A stretch of DNA of 64,000 nucleotides from Tupaia tana (GCA_026018925.1 JAKSZU010000009.1:69428949-69492948); one strand, 5' to 3'. Positions 1 through 12,395 are shown, counted from the first letter of the stretch. Notes: generated by a model from the sequence alone, not told the origin. Made by a program: numbers and translations.

Positions 1-660
1 ATGGAATATCTTTTTCAACCCTTCACTTTTAGTCTATGTATGCCATTATCCATGAGATGTATTTCTTATACGCAACAGATAGAGGGGTTCTGTTTTCTTA
101 TCAATTCAGCCAGTCTGTGCCTCTTGAGTGGAGAATTTAATCCATTAACATTCAATGTTATTATTGATATTTCCAGATTTGACCCTACCTTTAGGTTGGC
201 CATTTTCTTGGTTACCTTTTATTCTCTTATCCCTGGCTGTTCATTCTTTAGTTTTCCTGGAACAACACTCTTCAGAATTTCTTGAAGAGCTGGTCTGGTG
301 TTGGTGAGTTCTTTCAGTTTTTATTTGTATGAAAAGATTTTAATCTTTTTTTCCCATGTGAAGGGTAATCTTGCTGGATACAATAATCTTGGTTGAAATT
401 GTTTCTCTCTTAACACTTTCAATATGTCTTCGCATTCTCTCCTTGCTTGCATTCTTTCTGTTGAGAGGTCCGGTGTTAGCTTGATGTAGGTCAGGCTAAC
501 TTGTTTGTAGCTCACTTGTTGTTTCTTTCTTGCCAATTTTAGTATCATGTCTTTATCTGTGGTCTGGCCAGTCTGGCTAAGATGTGTCTTGGGGAAGATC
601 TTGGGTTGATTTTATGTGGGGTCCTTTGTATTTCTTGGATCTGGACCTCCTGCCTACTTT
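1..660 (-). mobile_element. L1 fragment spanning the ORF1/ORF2 junction
   Basis: This is the interior of a LINE-1 read on the minus strand. Positions 548-321 translate to an ORF1p C-terminal domain-like stretch, with the recognisable core LTPDLSTERMQARRE followed by FQPRLLYPARL. It continues to a RPALQEIL motif near position 280 and a stop near 255. A new ATG near 205 opens ORF2 with ITLNVNGLNSPLKRHRLAE, the start of the ORF2p endonuclease domain, and an in-frame stop appears soon after. ORF1 before ORF2 on the same strand is the normal L1 order, so this is one element and not two chance fragments. Stops and a missing ORF1 N-terminus show that it is dead. The rest of ORF2 lies outside the window. 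Confidence 0.88.
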
Positions 661-696
661 TTCCAGTTTCTAGTAACCACTACAAATGGCAGCATG

Positions 697-1054
697 TCCA
701 TGAAAAAAAGTGTACAGTATAGATAATTATCAGGAGAATGCAAATCAAAACCACTGTGAGATATCATCTCATCCCAGTTAAATTGTCTATCATCAAAAAA
801 AATAAATAAATACCTCAGATCAGCAGATGGCATAATGGTCACATCGTTGGGCTCCCATGTAGTTGACTCCAGCTCAAGTCCCAGACTCAGTGGCTTAAAA
901 CTTATGCAGGGTCAGTGTGCATGCAGGCCCAAAATATCAAGAGGTGACTGGAGAAAAAGGGATTGTGTCATGTCCATCTGCCAGGGGCTGACTTCTTGAC
1001 TTCTGTATCTCTGTATCTCTGGTAATTGTAACCACCTTATAGCAAAAATCTCTC

Positions 1055-1085
<31 letters not shown>

Positions 1086-1245
1086 AAAACAAAAACAAAA
1101 CAATGCTGGCAAGGATGCAGAGAAAGGGGCTCTTTTATACTGGTAATGGGAATGTAAATTAATGTAGACCTTTTAGAAAACAGTACAGAAAAATCTTCAA
1201 AAACTAAAAATAGAACTATGGCATCAATTTTTCTATCTATCCATA
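697..1245 (+). mobile_element. L1 ORF2 3' fragment split by a SINE
   Basis: The flanks (about 725-812 and 1085-1245) read as the 3' part of L1 ORF2: the A-rich 'aatcaaaaccactgtgag' segment, then the 'ggcaaggatgcagagaaagg' and 'aaaactaaaaatagaac' segments. A type A SINE interrupts them. The L1 is degraded and not coding. Confidence 0.75.
813..1083 (+). mobile_element. tRNA-derived SINE, type A
   Basis: Head with A-box-like 'tggcataatgg' and B-box-like 'gctcaagtccc', then linker, TCTC-rich part and a tail of about 28 A. Diverged copy, inserted inside the L1 fragment. Confidence 0.85.
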
Positions 1246-3151
1246 ACTTTTAATTCTGAATCTCTGGTTTAGATGCAGTCTTGTAAGTAGAACTACATTG
1301 ATTTTCCTGCCCTGCATCCAGATCCAAATGCTTGCCAGTATGTAGTAGGCAGCTAGCAGTGTCTCCCAAGCATGTCAGTTATACCTTTGGGGTTATGCAA
1401 GATAATTTAAGGTATTATATTGACACCATTTTAAAAACATCATTTCTTTATTTAAATATGTGTTTAAAATAATAGAAATAGTCTGTTGAACTTGTGATTT
1501 CACATTTTGGGTGACTTCTATGATACCTAGCCTATTTCACCTGGGCTTCCCTGCAAAAATCAAGGAGCCTTATAGTTCATTTAAAAATATTAAATAAATA
1601 ACTGTGGGTATTAACTGCAGAGTTAGCAAATGTTGTCATGGTAGTACAAGAGTGATTGATGATTTTGACAAACACAAGTGTAGTGGAATGCACAAGGTCT
1701 TTTATCTGTGCAGATCTAGATTTAACTCTAACATTAGATACAAATAGCTTCCAGACCTTTAACAAGTACCTTAACATATCAGAATCAGTTTTCTCATCAA
1801 TGAAATAGAGCTCATAAGATCTATATTAAAGGTTTATGGTGAAATTTACAAATGACATATGCTTGGCTGAGGTGCCTGTGTAGATATTCTTAATAACTTT
1901 ATACACACATTTTGAAGAAAAGGGACATTCTCTGATTATATAAGAGTATGGATATTGCTTTTTTAGTAAGAGGAATCTGTCTTAGTTCAAGGATGTTTTA
2001 GCTATTCAAATGTGCTTAGGAAGGGACAATAATAGCCACTTAAGAAGTTATCTCTGCTTTCTAAATCAGTGTATTCCTTGCTCTTGTTTCAATGGATAAC
2101 ATAACACTATTCTTTACCATGTATAGTTTATTGATTTTAGATTAAAAGATGGTTATTACAATCCTGGCATCCTTTTGTAATCTAAGCCACAGGAATAGTA
2201 TTTGCATATTATAAAAGAGCAGTGAAATTGCTTCCTTTTCACCACCACAATTGTATTTTTCTAGAGTTTTCACATATATTAAGACCTATTGAATTTCTAT
2301 TACTGCTCTTGTAAACATAGCCAAATATTACAGTGTATTTTCTAGATTTTATACTAACCACTCTGAATGGTTTGATAAGTTTTCGTCTGAATGGAAACCA
2401 GTTCTGAATTATAAACAAACGTGCTTTCTCATGCACAGGGTGAATAAATGATGCCTTCTTTAAGCTACCTTGCTGTAATACAAAGTACCTTAGCATTTGT
2501 TTACATCATTTGTTACTCATAGCATATTAGGCAAATAATTATTTAACATAGATGAGGGAATAAGCCTGGCCCTTGAGAACAAGAAAAAAAAATCATAATG
2601 AACATTTTTTTAATACCTAGAAGATGTGCTTTGGTTTCTAAAGTATGGTGTGCAATACAATAACTTCATCAATTTTCTTCAAATGATATTACTACTGCCT
2701 GCATGTATCATGACTCATCACAGAAAAAATACATAAAAAAGAAGTTTAAGTATAATTTGCACTGAACAAAATATTTTCTATTTAAAGTTTTATCATGATT
2801 ATTATATTTTTAAAACCTAAGTTTTACAGCCCTACAATTTTCTCAGGTCACACCTAATGTGCACTTAGCTAGTTTTTTTTAAAAAAACAGTTTGAGCAGC
2901 CCTTGAGAATGCCAATTACTAGCCATGCCATTATTCAAAAACTCAGCTAGGATTTCTGGGTAGGAAGCAGAGGTAGAAATAAAATAGCTTGCAAGCCTTT
3001 GTTAAACTATAAGTTGAAATTTTTCATGAAATTATTTCTCGAATCTGTGTTGTGGCCACTGAATGTTTCTAAACTGACGAGAAGAATCTATTAAATTTTA
3101 GTTAAAGTTGTAAACTCTCTGCCTCATGATGTAAACATAGAAATTCTTATT
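1246..3151. other. AT-rich sequence, no feature recognised
   Basis: No coding region, splice structure or repeat that I can name. Short open frames here have no recognisable domains. Confidence 0.5.
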
Positions 3152-3164
3152 GCTTTATTCAACT

Positions 3165-3426
3165 TTTTTTTTTTGAAGAGATTTTTGCTATAGGGCGTTT
3201 GTGCTCACCAGCCAGACAGAGAGAGACAGAGAGATAGAAAGTGAGAAATCACCCCCCAGGGGGGATGGCCATGCCGCAATCCCTTCTCCTCCATTCTCCT
3301 CTCGGGATCTTGGGCATGCACGCACATGTGCCCGGCGTGAGTTTTAAGCCACCGGGTCCGGGACGTGAACCGCGGTCAACTACGTGGGAGTCTAGCGACA
3401 TACCCATTATGCTAACTGCTGGTCCC
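3165..3426 (-). mobile_element. tRNA-derived SINE, type A (subfamily A2)
   Basis: Full-length, with perfect 13-bp TSDs 'gctttattcaact' at 3152-3164 and 3427-3439. It carries the A2 markers described in the findings: B box altered to GTTCACGTC, and AAAA in the linker. Confidence 0.95.
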
Positions 3427-3439
3427 GCTTTATTCAACT

Positions 3440-4950
3440 ATTTAAAAATAAAGCTATGTGTATTTGCTATCTGTTACATTCTTAATGTATTTGAAGTAAA
3501 ATACTCTTTTATTTCACTGACAGTTGTCTAGATGTATTTCTTCATTATTCTAATGTAGAGTTAAATTGATGTCTCCTGAATAGTAAAACAATAAACTTTA
3601 ATTTGATTTGATAGTTACATTCTCATTGTATATGCTAAGGCTGTCAGTAATGAAGCGAAATGTACTTTAGTGTTTTTTTCCCATCAAAACCACAAGTCAT
3701 AATACTATTTAAACTGTATTTACCATTGTACATTTTAAAAATCATTAAACATAGCATTTTAGTATACTTCCAGTTGAAATTACATTCAGTTGATTTTAAA
3801 ACTTTTTTTTTTTAATTCAATGATCCTCCAAAATAGAACCACTTCACTAGTAATGATTTGTTTGTAAATTGACTCAGGAATTTTGGAAATTAAAATTATG
3901 TACATTATAATGATGAAAGATTAATGAAATTAGATTTTCCTTCTTACCTTAAAAGTGGTCAGCCTACAACAAGATACTTGGTAATTATATTCTACTTTAC
4001 AGACAAACGGTTTAGAGTAGGGTAAGTTGTACTTTGATTATTATTACCAGTTATATATTTTTTTGTACTTTCCAGTGACAGACTATTGTATACAAGTTTC
4101 TAATTCACTTCCTCTCTTCTGTACCTTAACTGTTGATGACAAATATTTGCATCTTATGTTTTAAAAAGGGAAAAAAGAAATCTTGCTTCCCATGTGGAAA
4201 CTCCTGAAAAATGCTTTCCGTTTTACCACTCACAGATAGACATTAAACAATTCTGTCATCAATCATTTCCTGAGCTGCATGCTCTTTTGTTTTTCCAAAT
4301 AAGTTGCAGTATCATCAAAGGTCTTCCGTTGCCTTAAAAAAAAACAAAGAAAAAGAAGTCAATTCCTAGAGGTTTAAAATGTTTTTAATTGGGATAGTTT
4401 CTAAGATCTCAGAAAATTATTTGAGAAATATGAAATTATTTTAATTTTTTCTTGTTTCCTTTTGGTAGATTACAGGACTGTGAGCTAAGAAACATGACTT
4501 ACTAAAAATGAATGTTCATATTTTCATCTATAATTTATGATTTACTAATCTATAGGACATCTTCCAATTTAGAACCCTTGCAGTTTTCCTTTGTTTTGTG
4601 AAAAACAAAAGTTATAAATATTTTTTATCTATTTGCCCTTTTTCAGGTCACATCACATTTAGTATATTATCTTATTTAATATTATATATAATAAATATTT
4701 CTATTTCCAACATCTTTAGAAAGTAATTTTAAAGCTAATTTATCATCACATTGGTATGGAATATAAAATACCATAATTTTTAAGTATGGTGGGTATTTTT
4801 ATTTCTTGCTAGTTTCTCAAAATTCGATTATGTTCTACGTGTGTGGCTTTTTTGAATTATAATTTGAATAGATTCTGAGTCATTTTGTACTTCCTCTCTG
4901 GCCTCTGAAAACATGATTGAATAAATTTGTTTACTCAAAAAGTAAGAGAA
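3440..4950. other. AT-rich sequence, no feature recognised
   Basis: No gene or named repeat seen. Confidence 0.5.
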
Positions 4951-5155
4951 AGATCATGAAATAAAATGGAATGTAGAAAAACAATGGTACCTCATTAGAA
5001 TAATATATACATAGTGTGTCACACCTTTAAAAATACCTGTCCATTTCAATATGTGAACATTTCTCCCCAAAATGTTCTCTTTGTAAGCTAAATAATGTGA
5101 TTGAATGTATAAAAAAAAATTAAAATAAATAAATAAATAAAAATACTTGTCCAAC
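4951..5155 (+). mobile_element. L1 3' UTR tail, 5'-truncated
   Basis: It ends with the motif 'gtgattgaatgtataaaa' and an A-rich (AAAT)n tail. The same terminal motif ends copies at 26.7-26.8, 32.8-32.9 and 62.6-62.7 kb, so these appear to be tails of one L1 lineage. Confidence 0.65.
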
Positions 5156-5372
5156 AAGGCATCTAAAGTCCTTTATTCTTCTATACCCTGCAGGGTCATT
5201 GTGGTAGCACCAAGATACCCAAAATAGAGATCTGCCAACACTTGATTATTTGTTTGTTAAATCTTATAAAGACTTTACTATATGGTCAATTGCTATACTA
5301 TATATTTGAATCTCATGTTTGGATTTTATCTCCTAAAAGCTTTGTCATAATTTGAGGGAGAAAAATGCATAC

Positions 5373-5637
5373 TTTTTTTTTTTTTTTTGGAGAGGTTTTC
5401 ACTATAGGGCGCGTGTGCTCGTCAGACAGACAGAGACATAGAGACAGAAAGTGAGAAATCACCCCCCAGAGGGGATGGACATGCCGCAATTTCTTCTCCT
5501 CCATTCTCCTCTTTGGATCTTGGGCACACACGCACATGCGCCCGGTGTGAGTTTTAAACCACCGGGTCCGGGACACAAACCGTGGTCGACTACGTGGGAG
5601 TCCAGCGACATAGCCATTACGCTAACTGCTGGTTCCC
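5373..5637 (-). mobile_element. tRNA-derived SINE, type A (subfamily A2)
   Basis: Full-length with TSD 'aaaaatgcat' at 5361-5370 and immediately after the 'ggttccc' end. CpGs are partly decayed. Confidence 0.94.
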
Positions 5638-5884
5638 AAAAATGCATTTTTAATGTGTTTTTTTTTATTTTAAATGTTCTATATTTACTATTTGTTCATT
5701 GTGCCCAGTAATGAATGTTTAGAAGGAGGGATACAAATAGTGTGGTAGTAATAGAGGCTTCATTTGTCTGTATGAACCAGCGATTGTATTATTTTCCTTG
5801 ACTAATATTATGTCCAGTGTTTCCCTATTTGCGGTACTTATACGTTTATTAGGCAATTGGAGTTAACAGAAGTACTGCACATTT

Positions 5885-6055
5885 TATTTTATTGCAGTAT
5901 TATTCATAGATGCTAAGACGTGGAACTAATCCAAATATCCACAAAGAAATGAATGGATCAAGAAAGTATGACACAAATACACTATGAAATACTACTCAGC
6001 CACAAAAATACAATGAGACCCTGGGATTTAATAGAAAGTGGATAAATATGGAAGA
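5885..6055 (+). mobile_element. L1 ORF2 C-terminal fragment
   Basis: It reads as the end of ORF2, from 'ttgcagtattattcatagat' to the MKYYSATK-like codons near 5983-6003, with mutations. Confidence 0.7.
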
Positions 6056-6057
6056 CT

Positions 6058-6465
6058 CACTTTTTCAAAGTTTTTTGGCTACTCTGGGCTCACTTTATTT
6101 CCATATGAACTTTTGTTTGTTTTTTAGAGAGATTTTTTGCTATAGGGCACATGAGCTTGCCAGAGAGTCAGAGAGAGACAGAGAGACAGAAAGCGAGAAA
6201 TCACCCCCCCTCCCCAGCCAGAGGTGGTGGTAATGCTTCTCCATTCTCTTCTGGGATCATGGGCATGCATGCACATGCACCTGGCATTAGTTTTAAGCCA
6301 CCAGGTCTGGAACTCGAACTATGATCCTCTAAGTGAGAGTCCAGCAATATAACCATTATGCCATCTGCTAACCCCCCATATGAACTTTAAGATCAGCTTG
6401 TAAATATTTGCAAAAGCATTTCCAGCTTCCGCTGGTTTTAGGGACTGAGTATACACTGAGCTCTG
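6058..6465 (-). mobile_element. L1 ORF2 antisense fragment split by a SINE
   Basis: 'tttttggctactctgggc', the 'ccatatgaactttaagatca' stretch and 'gcttgtaaatatttgcaaaa' match an internal L1 ORF2 region read in antisense. It abuts a plus-oriented L1 piece, so the two are either separate insertions or an inverted L1. Confidence 0.6.
6114..6377 (-). mobile_element. tRNA-derived SINE, type A
   Basis: Inserted in the antisense L1 fragment. The TSD 'ccatatgaacttt' flanks it (6101-6113 and from about 6376). Confidence 0.92.
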
Positions 6466-7198
6466 CTATCTCTATATCCTTCCTTTGTCACTCCAGCCCT
6501 AAGAGTGGAGGCTTCCTGCAATTGTTATTCTTTCGGTCACCTCAGTTTCTATTAGTTTCAACTTTCCAACATCTATATAATATGTTGCTGATATTAAATT
6601 CCTTTTTATGAACTATCAGATTTAATTCTGTTTTTTTTTTCTGAAAAAAACCTAACTGACAAACAAACCAATAAACCATAGGTGCAATGGCTAAAGAACT
6701 AGTGTTTATTCTCTTTGCTAACATTCTAAAATAAAACTGAACCTATGCAAACAAAAATACGTAAAAAAAATAATCTCTTTTTTTCCCTTTCCCATCAGTT
6801 GAGCTCAAATTGTAGAATTAAAATGATGTTTGTTTGCATAGTATGTATTTGAGCTTGGTTATGTGGCATTTTAATTGACTTTAAGTTAGGCTTTATAATT
6901 TAACCACATTACAATATGCTAGAATAGTAATATATCATTTGAAAATGTTTACATTAACTCAAAGCATTGTAAGTACAGAGATTTTTAATGCATTTTTGCT
7001 ATGTTATTCTCATCAATAATGCCTTTTTAGCTAATTTTTGCAGTTTACTAACTATAATGTAAAATATATAGTAAAATTGTTGAGTTTTCCTTGATATGCA
7101 GTTGAATTCTCTTTATTTTGAATATAACACTTTTATGTGCTTGAATAAGATGTTGAAGTGGAAAGTTTAAAAGATGTTACAAGGACTAGAATAAAATT
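6466..7198. other. AT-rich sequence, possible old LTR at its start
   Basis: Positions 6470-6615 contain 'tctatataa' followed by 'tattaaattc', which could be the promoter/polyadenylation part of an old LTR. Nothing firm is visible in the rest. Confidence 0.35.

Positions 7199-7248
<50 letters not shown>
7199..7248. repeat. (CA)n(TA)n microsatellite
   Basis: Seven CA units followed by about 17 TA units. Confidence 0.98.
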
Positions 7249-7250
<2 letters not shown>

Positions 7251-7629
7251 CAGGGACATCATTGCCATCATAAGTCATTACTTATATGTTGTAAGTACTC
7301 TGAATATTAATGTTTAATGTATTCACTATTATCTTTTCTGAAACATAAAGTGCATAGAAGCTTGTTGTACATTTATTCTGCTTAATGAAGGGGCTTTTAG
7401 TGAGTGGCACATAGGAGATATGAATGAAAGGTATGATAATCTTTACCAAAAAATATTTCAGTGTTTCCAACATATAGAGAATAAGAAAAGAAAAGTAAGC
7501 ACAGTAAGAAATGCTCCAGTGAGTTTATACATTGCCCATTGTATGAAATAGAAATTGCATTTTTTTGCAAGTGCACCCTGAGTACCTCAAACTTCAATGT
7601 CCTCATCTTTTTGGGTGATTGTTAATTTT
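7249..7629. other. No feature recognised
   Basis: Unique-looking AT-rich sequence. Confidence 0.45.
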
Positions 7630-7841
7630 TTAAAGTTATTGTTTATTTAATTTTATTAATTGTTATTATTATTATTTTGTTTGCTATAGTGCACATGCAT
7701 TCACCAGAGAGAGGCAGACAGAGAGAGAAAGAGAGAGAGAAAGAAAGTGAGAAAGCAAGCTGCCAGGTCCAGGACCTGTCTGTACTGCAGTCGGCCATAT
7801 GGGAGTCCACCTCCTCAAACACCAACCCCACTTGCAGCCCA
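7630..7841 (-). mobile_element. tRNA-derived SINE, intermediate A/B form
   Basis: It has a 'tttgctatagtgcaca' 3' end like type A and a GA-rich stretch joined directly to 'ccaggtccaggac' without the type A linker. The left end runs into (TTA)n. Confidence 0.8.
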
Positions 7842-8027
7842 AGTGATTTTTAATTTTTACATAACAATAGAAGACAAAAATTAAATTAGTGTTTAACAGG
7901 TTTTTGCAAAAGCTTTTATTACCCACAGTTAACAGGAAATTTCATTTCCTCTGACAATGTTGCTATTTTGGATTGTATAGTATAACTGTTTGAGGGTAGA
8001 AATTTTTAGCCACTTGAGAAGTTTCTT

Positions 8028-8314
8028 TTTTTTTTTTGTTTGTTTGTTTGTTTGTTTGTTTGTTTTTGAGAGGCTTTTGCTATAGGGCGTATACACTCGC
8101 CTGAATGACAGAGAGGGACAAAAAGCGAGAACTCACCCCCCACCCCAGGGGGAATGGCCACACCGCAATCCCTTCTCCTATATTCTCCTCTCAGGATCTT
8201 GGGAACGCATGCACTTGTGCCCAGCGTGAGTTTAAGCTACCAGGTCTGGGACTCGAACCACGATTGACTACATGGGAATCCAGCGACATAGCCATTAGTC
8301 CAACTGCCGGTCCC
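8028..8314 (-). mobile_element. tRNA-derived SINE, type A (A1)
   Basis: Full-length with a (TTTG)n-expanded tail at about 8038-8066. Imperfect 21-bp TSDs begin at 8007 and 8315, and their mismatches suggest an older insertion. Confidence 0.92.
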
Positions 8315-8764
8315 TAGCCAGTTAAGAAGTATCTTCTGATTTGCCAATATAAGGTTGTTAATTGGCGAAATTGGCTATTTATAGAAGTGTGTTGATTGAA
8401 AAGTTGTTTTCCTGGTTTTTCCCTTGCATTCACAAATTTGTGCATATAAATAGTTCTAGGCACATTTTTATGTTCTGTTCATGTTTACTCAGGTACATGA
8501 TAGCTTACACATACCACTGTTTCATCTTATATGCTATGCATCAATTTAAAATAAAAAAAATGAGGTTTAAACCTTTAGAATAAAGGATAAAACATCTATA
8601 TTAAATGAATGTATACATTTGCAACACATTACAAAGAACATAATAATAAACATATCATATAGCCTTCACCTTCAAAAAGCAGAATCTAATAGAAGAGAAG
8701 GATGCAGATTAATGACTATGATGAAAGAGGAAATATTTAAATAGTGTAAAAGCCATAATGCATG

Positions 8765-8922
8765 AGACCAGCAGGTGCTTTGGTAATTGAGGCTGTGGAC
8801 TCCCACTTGACCAACCAACCGTGGTTCAAGTCCCAGACCTGGTGGCTTGTTTTCTTGTGTTCTGTTTTTCTCTCTCTCTGTGTATCTCTCTGGTGAGCAC
8901 ATGTGTCCCATATCAAATTAAA

Positions 8923-8957
<35 letters not shown>

Positions 8958-8974
8958 GTAATTCTTAAAAAAAG
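8765..8974 (+). mobile_element. tRNA-derived SINE, type B
   Basis: The head is joined directly to the TCTC-rich part, and the tail expanded to (AAT)n at 8923-8952. TSD 'agccataatg' at 8751-8760 and 8976-8985. Confidence 0.9.
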
Positions 8975-9079
8975 AAGCCATAATGTAGATATGAACAAAA
9001 ATGATAATTTCTAATTGGTAAGATGTAGGTAAAGCTTCACAAAGGTCAAACTAACTTTTTTCTTCTCTCTCTCACTCTC

Positions 9080-9327
9080 TTTTTTTTTTTTTTAGGTTTG
9101 CTATAGGACCCTTGCACTTGCTAGAGTCAGAGAAAGTGAGAAAATACCCTCCCCCCCAGTAGGAATGGCCATACCTCAATCCCTTCTCCCCCACTTTCCT
9201 CCCAGGATTTTGGGCATGTGCAAACACTTGCCCAGCATAATTCTCAAGCTATGGAGTCTAGGACTCGAGCTACAAAGTTGGCTATGTGGGATCCAGCTGA
9301 TTAACCTCCATGGCACCTGCTGACCAG
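9080..9327 (-). mobile_element. tRNA-derived SINE, type A-like, degraded
   Basis: It keeps 'gctatagga', a C-rich block and the head on the minus strand, with many substitutions. Confidence 0.8.
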
Positions 9328-9570
9328 AGTAAAATTTTTAAAAGAAAGGTAGAGAACATCCAAACAGCAATGGGAAAATAATTTCTTTTAAAAATCAATA
9401 AGATTAAAAATATTAATGATTTGTTTAGTAATGTGTCATCCACTATGTCTTGAAGGAAGTGAATTACGGATTTGGCAGATTACAAATAAAGTTAGCACAT
9501 CAATAAAAGACAGCTTCTTACCAGTTATTTACTAAGTGTATTACTAACAGTTATTGAAAGTCAGAATGCT

Positions 9571-9831
9571 GGGACCAGAAGATGGCGTAATGGTTATATT
9601 GCTGGATTCCCACATAGTCGACCTCATTTTGAGTCCTGGGCCCGATGGCTTAAAACTTACACTGGGTGCATGTGCATGCATCCCCAAAATCTTGAAAGGA
9701 GAATGTGGTGTGGCTACCCCCACCCTGGCAGGGAATGGTGGTGGTGATTTCTTGCTTTCTGTCTCTCTGCTTCTCTCTGTCTCTTTGGTGAGTGTATGCA
9801 CCCTATAGTAAAAATCTCTAAAAAAAAAGGA
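9571..9831 (+). mobile_element. tRNA-derived SINE, type A
   Basis: TSD 'aaagtcagaatgct' at 9557-9570, repeated with one mismatch at 9832-9845. Confidence 0.95.
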
Positions 9832-9845
9832 AAAGTTAGAATGCT

Positions 9846-10171
9846 ACCAAAGTTATCTGAGGACTCTAATTGAATATTGTATCAAGTTTGGCCCTAACTC
9901 AATGTGTGGCAATAGTACATCACTACTCATGCAATCAAAGACTGATCATTGGAACTGTCAGTCTTCAGGAAGCCTGTTTTATTACTGACATGTCATTCAT
10001 ATTATTTTTGTTGTTTTCAAATGCTGTTTTTCTTTTAGTATAGTGTGTAATAACTGTGAAAAATTAATTTCAATTGTTGATAAGATAAAAATTTTGTGCA
10101 ATTTTATACTTTGTGAAAATTTAAATAAATTCTTGATTATTTTGTTATTATACAAGTGTTGCATTGCTATT
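9846..10171. other. No feature recognised
   Basis: AT-rich sequence without a recognisable repeat or gene. Confidence 0.45.
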
Positions 10172-10583
10172 ATGTGTTTTAGTCAATTCTCTGTTGTTTA
10201 ATAATGAAATACCTGAATCATAGTATTTTATAAAGAATTGTGGTTTATTTAGCTTACAATTTTGGGAGTCTGAGTTTAAGGGATTGCATCTGGTGAGAAT
10301 CTGATAGTTGGTAGGGACTCCTTACAGTTCTGAAGTGCACAGGGCATCACATTGTGAAACAGAGCGAGAGCAGATAGTGTGTGTCCGTATGTTTACTCTT
10401 GTTATAAAGCTACTAGTAATCAATCAAGGGGTCTCACCCTGATAATTTCATTCATTTCCAATCACTTTCCAAAGGCCCCACCTTTCAACACCATAGTAAG
10501 TCTCCATCCTTTTGATACCATTACAATGGCTAATGAAGTTTCAGTTATATTAATTTTATGGAGACATATTCAAATCAAAAACC
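10172..10583 (-). mobile_element. MaLR-type solo LTR (MST/MLT-like)
   Basis: In antisense it opens with the 'ttttagtcaattctctgttg' form typical of the 3' edge of MaLR LTRs. It contains 'tttataaagaattgtggttt', 'aaggccccacctttcaacac' and 'ggagacatattcaaat', in MaLR order. No internal coding region is seen. Confidence 0.72.
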
Positions 10584-11239
10584 CTTAATAATTGTTTTAT
10601 CCTCCCCAGTTCTTTTTTTTTTTTTACCACTGCATTCTTTTTCCACTGGAAAGCATGAGTGAGTGAACTCATAATTTTCAGGTTTTTTTTTTTTTTAAAT
10701 ACTCACATGTATGGGTCTATGTTTTTAAATAGTTGATATTCACTGCCCTAGGGGATTTGAATATCATAGTAGAAAGTTTAGAACACATACCATAAGCTAT
10801 GGGAAATAATCAAAGTCATTTAAGATGGATAGTGGCACGCTATAACACATTTTAGAAATTTAAAGCACAGTCAAAAGGAGAAAAGATAGATTAGAATCCA
10901 ATAAACCAGCTTGGAAAGGTCAAAAGGGAATGAATGCCTATACTACAACTATGACAGTAGGAACATTAAATGAGGGCAGATTTTAGAACAAGTGAAAAGA
11001 AGTTTGCTTTGGTTCAAGTTGAATTTGAGATATCTGTGCAATGTTTATGACTCTTAGATGACTGTAGAAATAATAGTCTCTCTAGATTTTGACCTATTCT
11101 TTTTTACATTCATGATTTTTTTTATGATTTCATACGCTGTCATGCTGATTCTATTGATAGCACATGTTCCCCAAAGATATGAACTAGACAAAATTTTGTA
11201 AATCTCCTAAGATTCATCGCATTCGTCTCGTGAGGCCAT
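10584..11239. other. No feature recognised
   Basis: A short poly-T run near 10683-10696 is the only structure seen. Confidence 0.45.
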
Positions 11240-11455
11240 ATTATATAGATGTAAAGGGGATAGCTTGCAAAACCTGGATTTAAATCTCAGCTTTATTCTT
11301 TACTGTCTGAATAAATTTATGGATGCTAATGTGACTTAATTTCCTTATTTATAAAAGGGAAAGAGTAATCCTACCTACATCAAAGTTTCCTCACAAGGAT
11401 TAAATGGAATAATACATGTAAATCAGTTTAGAATGTGTTTGAGAATCATTATTTT
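11240..11455 (+). mobile_element. MIR element
   Basis: It follows the MIR core order: 'ggatttaaatctcagcttta', a diverged 'cttaatttccttatttataa', then 'aggattaaatggaataatac' and 'atgtaaatcagtttagaatg'. Confidence 0.78.
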
Positions 11456-11484
11456 CCCAAGCATATTAGGTAACTAATACAAGA

Positions 11485-11610
11485 GGAGTCTCCAAAAAGT
11501 TTATGGAAAATACATATTATGAAAAAATAGTGTATAGATCTCAATTATTTTGTACCAAAATAAACTCATACTTTAATTCCACTTTCTATAAATGTTTCAA
11601 TGTTTCCTCT
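11485..11610. mobile_element. Small non-autonomous element with terminal inverted repeats
   Basis: The left end 'ggagtctccaaaaagtttat' is roughly the inverse complement of the right end near 11578-11609. The interior ('caccaaaataaac'-like, then 'actttaattcca') is shared with 57987-58389. The form suggests a mariner-like miniature DNA transposon, but I cannot assign a family. Confidence 0.55.
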
Positions 11611-12029
11611 GTAGACCAAATGTCTCTTATCCTCAAATATGTTACTCTCTTCTTATTCCCCCATATGCTATTTATCTGCCACTTGATAGAAAAAACTTAA
11701 AATAATTTTCCTATTTCTGCTACTATTCCTGCTAACTGTGTTTCATAAATATTTAAAATATTCTGTACATTATGGTGCTTATATATCTTAAAAACCTTTC
11801 TGTCTGGGAAGAGACTGCCTATCTCAGTACTAATTCTTGGAGATAGCAAAGAGCATAGCTAAGATCATGACTCTGATATGAAAACTAAACAATCCAGAAA
11901 CCTACTTCTTCTATCTGGCTCTTACATCCTAGAAAGCAATATTCTTCTACCTTAATCCTCCCATCCTAGATACCATGCAAATAATTAGCATTCTTATTGT
12001 TTAGAACCTGCCTAAATTATTCAAACTAA
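11611..12029. other. No feature recognised
   Basis: Pyrimidine-leaning unique sequence. Confidence 0.4.
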
Positions 12030-12395
12030 ACAATCCTAAACTGACCACTCTGCCCTGCCTTGTGTTTCTCTCAGAAACTCCAATAAAGGTTCTGACTTAA
12101 ACTTACCCTTGCTCCTGTCTTTTGCCTCTTGATCAGCCATTTGTTTTTCCCATGTGGCACTGCATGTCTTGTCCTGCCTTCTGCCTTGAGGACTGATGAG
12201 TATAATAAACATCATATGTTTGTTCCCTGGTCCTCTTTCTGTCTCCTCTTGTGGCCACACTTGACTGACCATCTCATAATGAATACAAAGCCATCTGCAA
12301 CTACACTCTCCCTCTTTCCTCTGTATGTTGTAAGATATATCACTCAACCATTCCTGAGCCCTGTGCCTTGAATCTTATTCTTCATCACTTTCTCA
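12030..12395 (+). mobile_element. Possible retroviral LTR 3' part
   Basis: 'actccaataaaggttctgac' followed by a T/C-rich stretch resembles the polyadenylation and U5 region of an endogenous retrovirus LTR. No second LTR or internal gene is visible, so the call rests on texture alone. Confidence 0.35.

Noticed and set aside
1..285. Open frame of 94 codons on the plus strand at the window start
   Set aside because: It is the antisense of the L1 ORF1/ORF2 junction, which reads sensibly only on the minus strand.
5885..6465. A single inverted L1 made by twin priming
   Set aside because: The plus and minus pieces are in the wrong relative order for the usual 5'-inversion and no shared poly(A)/TSD was found, so I left them as separate fragments.
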